Assembly: GCA_934457235.1 (NCBI GenBank)
Contig: CAKSHT010000020.1
Span: forward strand, 1-21,776
Reading direction: 5' to 3'
DNA: 21,776 bases
Source of the DNA: an uncultured Oscillospiraceae bacterium
GTDB lineage: Bacteria; Bacillota; Clostridia; Oscillospirales; Ruminococcaceae
Shown: positions 16,037-21,776 of the stretch, piece after piece
Layout: each line of letters begins with the position of its first letter
Numbering within the stretch: position 1 is the first letter of the stretch
Notes under the pieces: generated by a model
Seen by the model: only the letters and a program-made list of their open reading frames with translations
Told to the model about the DNA's origin: nothing
Database searches by the model: none
Translations under genes and position numbers: made by a program

Positions 16037-16065
16037 ATTATATCAGCACTTTCAGATTTGCACAA
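16037..16065 (-). promoter_or_regulatory. Candidate promoter of the nitrilase operon
   Basis: Read on the minus strand: TTGTGC (16065-16060), 17 bases, TATAAT (16042-16037). The -10 box is perfect and the -35 box weak. The -35 box is also a copy of the TTGTGC word seen near the pyd promoters, hinting at shared control. Confidence 0.5.
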
Positions 16066-16126
16066 CGGAATATATTTTGATAACCCCGGAAAATTTTTAG
16101 GTGCGCCACCTGCAATACTGCATACT

Positions 16127-16292
16127 TGCTATAATCGGCAATACAGCGTCTTTTTTGCTGCAAATTCCGAAGCCTTATATTATATATAGAGAGAAAATGC
16201 AAGAAGCATTTTTTAAAATTGCAAAACCAATAATTTTTAGGGGGTAAATCAAAAATTACTGCATTTTCATTCCGGGTGTTTGGGGTTATAAT
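16127..16292 (+). promoter_or_regulatory. Candidate promoter region of the amide-importer operon
   Basis: A perfect TATAAT (16287-16292) with a weak TTTTCA (16264-16269) at 17-base spacing would start transcription near 16299, about 58 bases before the lipoprotein gene. An extended -10 box, TGCTATAAT (16127-16135), may be a second, upstream promoter. Transcripts from it would meet a weak hairpin, AAAATGC-AAGAA-GCATTTT with extra T (16194-16214). The rest of the interval 15995-16356 is AT-rich and holds no gene. Confidence 0.45.
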
Positions 16293-16356
16293 ATGACCAT
16301 AGCACGGAAACACAAAACCGGCTGAACAAAAGACAAAAGGAAAGGAAAGAAAGACT

Positions 16357-17652
16357 ATGAAACTGAAAAGAAAATTAAGCGCGATCCTCGCCTGCGTAAC
16401 TGCTGCATTTACACTGACAGCATGTTCCGGCAGCAGCACATCAGCCGGAGGGTCTTCGGCGGACAGCAGCTCCGGCGGTTCGACATCGACAACCTCCACT
16501 GACGGCGACACCATCAAGATCGGCGTACTTGAAGATATTTCCGGCGATAACTCGCTGGTAGGCGTTCAGAAATATCATGGCGCACAGCTTGCAATCAGCG
16601 AGATCAACGCTGCCGGCGGAATCAACGGAAAGCAGATCGAAATGGTATTTGCAGACGGTCAGTCCGACAACAGCGTATACCAGGAGATGATGAACAAGTT
16701 TATCCTGGAGGATAACGTAGATGTCATCATGGGCTGCTACACATCAGCTTCCCGCGAGGCGGTAAGACCTATCGTAGAGGAAAACAACGCGCTGCTGTTC
16801 TATAATAATCAGTACGAGGGCGGCGTGGCTTCACATAACGTATTCTGCACCGGCGCTATCCCGGAGCACCAGATCACAACGCTTATCGAGGGCATGATCG
16901 ATGAATACGGTCCCAAGGCTTACATCATCGCTGCGGACTACAACTTCGGTCAGATCAGCACCATGTGGGTGGAGCAGGAAATTGAAAAGAACGGCGGCGA
17001 GCTGGTCGGCGAGGAGTTTATCCCGCTGGAGGTTTCCCAGTTCTCCAGCACCATCGCGAATATCCAGGCTGCTCAGCCGGACTTCCTCGTAACACTTCTT
17101 GTCGGCACGGCACAGTCCTCTTTCTATGAGCAGTGGGGTACAAGCGGTATCGAGGGCTGCCCGATGGCAACTACCGTAAATATCGCACAGGGTTATGAGC
17201 ACAAGCGCTTCACTCCTCCGGCACTTGAAAACATGTATGTAACAGCTACCTATGTTGAGGAGCTTGACACTTCTGCTTCCAACGACTTCAAGGACAGATG
17301 GCACGCAATGTTCCCCGATGAGCCTTACATCGGTATGGAGGCTGAATCCGAGTACACCGGTATCTATCTCTACAAGGCAGCTGTAGAAAAGGCAGGCACC
17401 ACGGACGTTGAAGAAGTCATCAAGGCTCTTGAATCCGGCGAGATCAGCTATGACGGCCCTGCTGGTATGGTAACTGTAGACGGCGCAACACACCATGCAA
17501 TCAGAAACGTATACCTCTTCAAGTGCAACGCTGACCACAGCCTGACTCTTGAAAAGACCTGGGAAGCCGTAAAGCCTGACTGGCTGTCCTCCGTAAAGGG
17601 CATCGACCTCAGAGAGAGCGCTCCCAATGAGCAGTACACACCCCTTGACTAA
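16357..17652 (+). CDS. urtA: Urea/short-chain-amide ABC transporter substrate-binding lipoprotein (UrtA/FmdD type)
   Basis: A 431-aa lipoprotein: basic start, hydrophobic helix, lipobox LTAC with lipidated Cys23, a Ser/Gly/Thr linker to about residue 48, then a type I periplasmic-binding fold opening with IKIGVLEDISGDNSLVG. The motif pattern, including GAQLAISEINAAGGINGK and a DYNFGQ block in the middle, follows the UrtA/FmdD branch of the branched-chain-amino-acid-type binding proteins. The domain order is normal, unlike the other lipoprotein in this window. GGAAAGGAAAG precedes the ATG. No urease gene is present here and the operon leads into an acetamidase/formamidase, so formamide, acetamide or a similar small amide is a better guess than urea. 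The ligand is inference. Confidence 0.85.
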   Translation: MKLKRKLSAILACVTAAFTLTACSGSSTSAGGSSADSSSGGSTSTTSTDGDTIKIGVLEDISGDNSLVGVQKYHGAQLAISEINAAGGINGKQIEMVFADGQSDNSVYQEMMNKFILEDNVDVIMGCYTSASREAVRPIVEENNALLFYNNQYEGGVASHNVFCTGAIPEHQITTLIEGMIDEYGPKAYIIAADYNFGQISTMWVEQEIEKNGGELVGEEFIPLEVSQFSSTIANIQAAQPDFLVTLLVGTAQSSFYEQWGTSGIEGCPMATTVNIAQGYEHKRFTPPALENMYVTATYVEELDTSASNDFKDRWHAMFPDEPYIGMEAESEYTGIYLYKAAVEKAGTTDVEEVIKALESGEISYDGPAGMVTVDGATHHAIRNVYLFKCNADHSLTLEKTWEAVKPDWLSSVKGIDLRESAPNEQYTPLD

Positions 17653-17671
17653 ATGAAATAGCACGGTAATG

Positions 17672-17714
17672 ATGCCGGTCGGGAAACGGTGTTCGTTCCG
17701 CACCCGACCGGCAT
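17672..17714 (+). other. Intercistronic hairpin after the importer lipoprotein gene
   Basis: ATGCCGGTCGGG (17672-17683) pairs perfectly over 12 bp with CCCGACCGGCAT (17703-17714), followed by TCTTTATCC. It lies between the binding-protein stop and the permease start. A partial terminator or 3'-end stabiliser that yields more binding protein than membrane components fits both sequence and position. Confidence 0.65.
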
Positions 17715-17735
17715 TCTTTATCCGGAGGTGATAAG

Positions 17736-18623
17736 ATGACCTACTTATATCAGTTCTGTGATAACTTCTCATTCCTGGTGCTGTCCGCTATGGGACTGTC
17801 GATCATATTCGGAATGATGGGTATCATCAATCTTGCTCACGGCGAATTCATCATGCTGGGAGCATATATAACAACATTCTTCGCAACTAACGGCGTTCCG
17901 CTGCCGCTGGCGATACTTTTCGGGACTGTCGGAACAGGCGTTTTCGGATTCATCATCGACCGGCTGATCATATGCCATCTTTACAGCCGCCCGCTGGATT
18001 CAGTCGTGGCGACCTGGGGCATAAGCCTGGTGATGTGTCAAGGAATGCGAGTGCTTTTCGGCTCGTCGATAGCCGGAACATCGACCCCGCTCGGCTCATT
18101 CACCGTTGACGGCACGAAATACTCCATCTACAGAATGGTGCTGGCAGGTATCGCAGTGCTGCTGGTAGTGGGTGTGTTCCTGCTGTTCATGCGCACGAAG
18201 ATAGGATTACACGCAAGGGCAACGATGCAGAACTGTGGCATCGCAAGTTCCCTGGGCGTGAACTCCGGCAAGATGTACGCGCTGACGTTCGCGTTCGGCT
18301 CTGCTCTTGCGGGGCTTTGCGGCGGACTTTACGCGCCTACCATGTCCATAACTCCCGACATCGGTCAGAACTTCATGATGGAGAGCTTCGTAACGGTAAT
18401 TGTAGGCGGAACCAATCCGCTGGTCGGAACCGTTCTTGCAGGCGGCGCCCTCGGACTTGTCAGAAGCGCGCTGGAAATGGCATACGGCACCTTCGTCGGC
18501 AGAGTTGGTCTGCTGATCGTTGCGATAATCTTTATCCGCGTGGTGCCCAAGGGCTTCTCCGGTCTTGTAGACTCCATCAGAAAGAAAGCGGAGGTCAAGA
18601 AACATGCTAAGACCAAGACTTAA
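17736..18623 (+). CDS. urtB: Urea/amide ABC transporter permease, LivH/UrtB type
   Basis: A 295-aa inner-membrane protein with about eight hydrophobic helices. The family motif near the start, GIINLAHGEFIMLGAY, and the C-terminal GGTNPLVGTVLAGGALG block identify the LivH/UrtB permease branch. It has the usual length of LivH proteins and lacks the long N-terminal extracytoplasmic part of some UrtB proteins. CCGGAGG lies before the ATG. The end overlaps the next permease by 20 bases, so translation is coupled. It pairs with the 18604-19653 product. Confidence 0.88.
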   Translation: MTYLYQFCDNFSFLVLSAMGLSIIFGMMGIINLAHGEFIMLGAYITTFFATNGVPLPLAILFGTVGTGVFGFIIDRLIICHLYSRPLDSVVATWGISLVMCQGMRVLFGSSIAGTSTPLGSFTVDGTKYSIYRMVLAGIAVLLVVGVFLLFMRTKIGLHARATMQNCGIASSLGVNSGKMYALTFAFGSALAGLCGGLYAPTMSITPDIGQNFMMESFVTVIVGGTNPLVGTVLAGGALGLVRSALEMAYGTFVGRVGLLIVAIIFIRVVPKGFSGLVDSIRKKAEVKKHAKTKT

Positions 18624-19653
18624 ATCATTCCTGTCCACTGAAAACATCATTTCAGTGATCCTGATACTGGCTGCGGCGCTGCTCCCGACATTCATGAGCG
18701 CGTACAAGGTCAGCGTATATTCCTACTTCTACACCACTGCGCTGATGGGACTGAGCATAGCGCTCATCTGGGGCTATACCGGAATCTTCAGCTTCGGCCA
18801 GGCTGCGTTCTTCGGTATCGGCGGATACACCTACGGTATCCTTGCAAAATTGTGGGGAAACACCGCGCTGACGCCTGTGGCACTGCTGATCGGAGTTGCT
18901 CTTGCCGCGCTGGTAGCTGCAATACTCGGTTACTTCATGTTCTACGGCGGAATAAACGATGTGTTCGTCGGACTTATCACGATGTGCTTCACGATAGCGC
19001 TGGCAACGTTCATGGGTCAGACCGCAGGCTCACAGTGGAAGATAGGCGATGTAGCCCTCGGCGGATTCAACGGACTCACCAAGATTCCGACGCTGTATTT
19101 CGGCGATTTCAAGTGCGATAAGTTGGCGTTCTATTACGTGACGTTCATCGTCCTGGCAGCCGTATACATCGCGCTGAGAGTTCTCAAGCGCACCAAGGTC
19201 GGCTATGCGCTGCTCGCTATCCGAGAGAATCGTACCAGAAGCGAGCTTTTCGGCTACAACGTTAAGAAGATTCAGGTCATCGTATTCACCGTCGGCGGCG
19301 CTATCGCAGGACTTGCAGGCGTTCTCTATGCCGCATGGGGCAACTACATCACACCGAGCAACCTCGGTCTGGACGCTTCCACACTGGTAGTCGTGCTCGT
19401 GGCAGCCGGAGGACGCAAGAATCCCACTGCGGCGCTTATATTCTCAGTGGCATACAGCATAATCGCAAACCAGCTTTCCTCCAGCGGCAGCCAGTTCGCG
19501 CTGATAATTCTCGGACTTATTCTTATTCTTGTTATATTGTTCGTCCCCAACGGCATTATTGCTTCGCTGTTTGATATCTGCGACAGATTCTTTGCACGGC
19601 TGTTCGCAGGGAAGGGGATAAACACACTCAAAGACGGAGGTGAAAAGGCATGA
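18604..19653 (+). CDS. urtC: Urea/amide ABC transporter permease, LivM/UrtC type
   Basis: A 349-aa membrane protein of the LivM/UrtC branch with about nine hydrophobic segments. The diagnostic motif GYTGIFSFGQAAFFGIGGY lies near residues 57-75, and the cytoplasmic loop RENRTRSELFGYNV precedes the last helices. It starts inside the preceding permease gene with GGAGG before the ATG, and overlaps the following ATPase by four bases (ATGA), a sign of tight coupling. It forms the channel with the 17736-18623 product. Confidence 0.88.
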   Translation: MLRPRLKSFLSTENIISVILILAAALLPTFMSAYKVSVYSYFYTTALMGLSIALIWGYTGIFSFGQAAFFGIGGYTYGILAKLWGNTALTPVALLIGVALAALVAAILGYFMFYGGINDVFVGLITMCFTIALATFMGQTAGSQWKIGDVALGGFNGLTKIPTLYFGDFKCDKLAFYYVTFIVLAAVYIALRVLKRTKVGYALLAIRENRTRSELFGYNVKKIQVIVFTVGGAIAGLAGVLYAAWGNYITPSNLGLDASTLVVVLVAAGGRKNPTAALIFSVAYSIIANQLSSSGSQFALIILGLILILVILFVPNGIIASLFDICDRFFARLFAGKGINTLKDGGEKA

Positions 19654-20372
19654 GCGAGGATAACACCATTCTTGAGCTGATAAAGGTCTCAAAGCAGTTC
19701 GGCGGTATCCAGGCGGTTGAGGATTTCGATTTCAAAGTACAGAAAGGCGAAGTTCATTGCCTTATCGGACCTAACGGCGCCGGCAAGACCACAGTGTTCA
19801 AGCTCATCACCGGATTGTACCCGGTATCCTCCGGAAGAGTAAAATTCAAGGGCGTGGATATCACGAACATGAGCGCCGCAAAGCGCGCCCGCAACGGACT
19901 GAGCATCAAAATGCAGGTGCCCGGCGTATTTGAGGAACTGACGATGCGCGAGAATATCCGCATCGCGGCGGGTAATTACATATCTGCTTCCCAGCTCGAT
20001 GACGAGACCGAGCGGCTGATAAAGCTTGTGAAGCTGGACAAGCTCGGAAACCCTCCGGTACGCAACATGTCCCACGGACAGCAGCAGTGGCTTGAAATAG
20101 CAATGGCGCTGTCATCCAAGCCGGAACTGCTGCTCCTCGACGAACCGGCGGCAGGAATGGGTCCAGAGGAGACCGCATTCACCGCAGAGCTTGTCAATGA
20201 GCTTAATGCAACAGGACTTACAATACTTTTCATCGACCATGATATGGATTTTGTCCGCCAGATAGCGCAGAAGGTAACTGTAATGCACTACGGCAGGAAA
20301 TTCGCGTACGGCACCGTTGATGAGATAAGCAATGATCCGGGAGTAAAGCAGATATATCTCGGAAACGTCTGA
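19650..20372 (+). CDS. urtD: Urea/amide ABC transporter ATP-binding protein, UrtD type
   Basis: A 240-aa ATPase with Walker A GPNGAGKT, Walker B LLLLDEP and H-loop FIDHDMDFV. The ABC signature reads MSHGQQQWLEIAMAL. The SHGQ-QWLE pattern is typical of UrtD, whereas LivG proteins usually have YGQQRRLE, which argues for a urea or amide importer over an amino acid importer. GGAGG lies before the ATG, and the start overlaps the permease stop. It works as a heterodimer with the next gene product. Confidence 0.88.
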   Translation: MSEDNTILELIKVSKQFGGIQAVEDFDFKVQKGEVHCLIGPNGAGKTTVFKLITGLYPVSSGRVKFKGVDITNMSAAKRARNGLSIKMQVPGVFEELTMRENIRIAAGNYISASQLDDETERLIKLVKLDKLGNPPVRNMSHGQQQWLEIAMALSSKPELLLLDEPAAGMGPEETAFTAELVNELNATGLTILFIDHDMDFVRQIAQKVTVMHYGRKFAYGTVDEISNDPGVKQIYLGNV

Positions 20373-20390
20373 CGAAAGGAGCGGAAAATT

Positions 20391-21092
20391 ATGATCCTTG
20401 AAGCAAAAGGCGTGACCTCCGGTTACGACAGGATAATGGTCATCAACGACATCTCCGTTTCGGTTGACAAGGGCGAGATCGTTTCGATAATCGGGCGCAA
20501 CGGCGTGGGAAAATCAACGTTCATGAAAACGCTGATTGGTCTGATAAGGACCTCACGAGGCACCATCGGGTTCGATGGCGTGGATATCACAAAAATGAAA
20601 GCGCATAACCGCGCAAAGGCTGGCATCGGATACGTTCCGCAGGGTCACGGGATATTTCCTGGACTGACCGTTGAAGAGAACATGAAGATGGGCAGCATGA
20701 TAAACACCGCCGGCAAAAAGGGCAATTACGACATGGTATACGAATACTTCCCAAGGCTGGCGGAGCGCCGCAAGCAGATGGCGGGAAGCATGAGCGGAGG
20801 CGAACAGGCGATGCTCTCCATCGGCAGGGTGCTTGTCGGAGATCCGAAGATCCTCCTGCTTGACGAGCCGAGCGAGGGCGTTCAGCCGAACATAGTATCC
20901 CAGATGGGCGAGATCGTGGAGAAGATAAGCCGCGAGCTTGGACTAACAGTACTTATGGTCGAGCAGCATATGGGACTTATCCAGCAGATAACGGAGCGCG
21001 CGTACGTCCTTGACAAGGGGCAGATAATTGCCTCCCTGGACAAGGCTCAGGTCAACGACAACGAAGTGATAAAGCAGTATCTCACAGTATAA
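20391..21092 (+). CDS. urtE: Urea/amide ABC transporter ATP-binding protein, UrtE type
   Basis: A 233-aa ATPase, the second of the importer. It has Walker A GRNGVGKST, the Q-loop region YVPQGHGIFPGLTVEEN, the signature MSGGEQAMLSIGR, Walker B LLLLDEP and H-loop VEQHMG. The YVPQG-IFP and DEPSEGVQPNIV patterns match UrtE/FmdF better than LivF. AAAGGAG precedes the ATG, 18 bases after the UrtD stop. The signature carries EQAML where QQQQL is common, a small departure that should not prevent ATP binding. Confidence 0.88.
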   Translation: MILEAKGVTSGYDRIMVINDISVSVDKGEIVSIIGRNGVGKSTFMKTLIGLIRTSRGTIGFDGVDITKMKAHNRAKAGIGYVPQGHGIFPGLTVEENMKMGSMINTAGKKGNYDMVYEYFPRLAERRKQMAGSMSGGEQAMLSIGRVLVGDPKILLLDEPSEGVQPNIVSQMGEIVEKISRELGLTVLMVEQHMGLIQQITERAYVLDKGQIIASLDKAQVNDNEVIKQYLTV

Positions 21093-21109
21093 GGAAAGGA
21101 CGATACATC

Positions 21110-21776
21110 ATGACAGAGATCAGACAGCCAGGTGCTTATTCATACGCATTCAGCAGATATCTTGAACCCATCGCCAGGGTAAAGCAGGGCGAGACCGTGG
21201 TTATCCACACCCTCGACGCATTCGAGGACAGGATAAAATCCGAAGCGGCTCTTCCGTCCAAGGTCCTTGGCAAGTACCTCAATCCCCAGACAGGACCTAT
21301 TTTCATTGAGGGCGCGGAAGCCGGCGACACACTTTGTGTTGAGATCGTGAACATCGAAGCCGACCGTGATTATGCTGTAAGCTGCAATCAGCCGAATTTC
21401 GGCGGACTTGTTTCCACTCCGACAACGCCGTTCCTCAATCCTCCCCTCGGAGAAAAGGTGTGGATATACAAGAAAGAGGGCAACATGTTCCGCTGCAACG
21501 ACAAGCTGTGCTACGAATGGCGCCCGTTCTTCGGAACCATCGCGACAGCCCCTGACATGGAGGCGATATCCGCGCTGACTCCGTTCGACCAGGGCGGCAA
21601 CATGGACGTAACGGACATCTGCCCCGGAAACAAGGTATACCTGCCCATCAAGTGCGACGGCGCGATGTTCTATATCGGCGACTGCCACGCGCGTCAGGGT
21701 GACGGCGAGCTTATCGGCACCGCGCTGGAGATAAACGGCAAGGCAACGCTGAAATTCACGGTGCTCAAGGGTAAGC
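21110..21776 (+). CDS. fmdA: Acetamidase/formamidase family protein, 3'-truncated by the window end
   Basis: An open frame starts at ATG 21110 after AAGGAAAGGA and runs off the window, giving 222 codons of a family usually about 300 aa long. The acetamidase/formamidase signature is clear: GGNMDV, then a conserved LPIKCDGAMFYIGDCHARQGDGE region (first 20 residues or fewer per block: GAMFYIGD and CHARQGDGE). These enzymes hydrolyse formamide or acetamide to ammonia and the acid in the cytoplasm. It follows the importer by 17 bases, and the same pairing of formamidase with a urea/amide importer is known from Methylophilus (fmdA with fmdDEF). A C-terminal part and possible further genes lie outside the window. 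The exact amide is inferred. Confidence 0.85.
   Translation, partial: MTEIRQPGAYSYAFSRYLEPIARVKQGETVVIHTLDAFEDRIKSEAALPSKVLGKYLNPQTGPIFIEGAEAGDTLCVEIVNIEADRDYAVSCNQPNFGGLVSTPTTPFLNPPLGEKVWIYKKEGNMFRCNDKLCYEWRPFFGTIATAPDMEAISALTPFDQGGNMDVTDICPGNKVYLPIKCDGAMFYIGDCHARQGDGELIGTALEINGKATLKFTVLKGK

Noticed and set aside
16831..17772. 313-aa minus-strand open frame
   Set aside because: Antisense to the UrtA-type lipoprotein and crosses the intercistronic hairpin; no ribosome site or family resemblance.
16831..21092. Branched-chain amino acid (Liv) transporter
   Set aside because: The five-gene layout fits, but the SHGQ-QWLE signature in the first ATPase and the downstream formamidase favour the urea/amide branch.

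Overview
The window looks like chromosome of a Gram-positive gut-type anaerobe, most likely a Clostridia member near Ruminococcus/Oscillospiraceae. Strong AGGAGG-type ribosome sites, consensus sigma-A promoters, short operon spacing, Ser/Ala-rich linkers after the lipoprotein cysteines and iron-sulfur/iron-dependent enzymes support this. The lineage is inferred from style, not from a marker gene. There are no tRNA or rRNA genes, CRISPR arrays, insertion sequences or phage genes.

Bases 1-12970 hold an extended reductive pyrimidine-degradation (pyd) locus, all on the + strand in three probable transcription units: (i) an iron-type alcohol dehydrogenase, the candidate malonic semialdehyde reductase PydE (172-1305); (ii) an M20-family N-carbamoyl-beta-alanine amidohydrolase, PydC (1509-2771), behind a perfect consensus promoter; (iii) a 9.7-kb operon (3263-12932) with a NitT/TauT-type ABC importer (ATPase, two permeases, lipoprotein), dihydropyrimidinase PydB, a PreA-type dihydropyrimidine dehydrogenase, a PucR regulator, a class III aminotransferase (PydD) and a 137-aa protein of unknown function. 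Together they should import a pyrimidine, reduce it, open the ring, remove the carbamoyl group, transaminate beta-alanine and reduce malonic semialdehyde to 3-hydroxypropionate, freeing both ring nitrogens.

Bases 13167-21776 hold a second nitrogen-scavenging module. A minus-strand operon encodes a two-domain nitrilase-family protein and a single-domain one. Diverging from it is a five-gene urea/short-chain-amide ABC importer (UrtABCDE/FmdDEF type) leading into an acetamidase/formamidase that runs off the window end. The modules meet at a perfect convergent hairpin terminator.

Most unusual points: (1) the importer lipoprotein at 5766-6950 reads as a circular permutation of the NMT1/ThiY binding-protein fold, with the canonical N-terminal 95 residues at its C-terminus; (2) the dehydrogenase joins the N-terminal iron-sulfur domain of DPD/PreT directly to PreA and lacks the FAD and NAD(P)H domains, suggesting another electron donor such as ferredoxin; (3) the second half of the double nitrilase has Gly where the catalytic Cys should be; (4) a recurring TTGTGC/GCACAA word and palindromes mark the control regions, where promoters are near consensus and followed closely by RNA hairpins.
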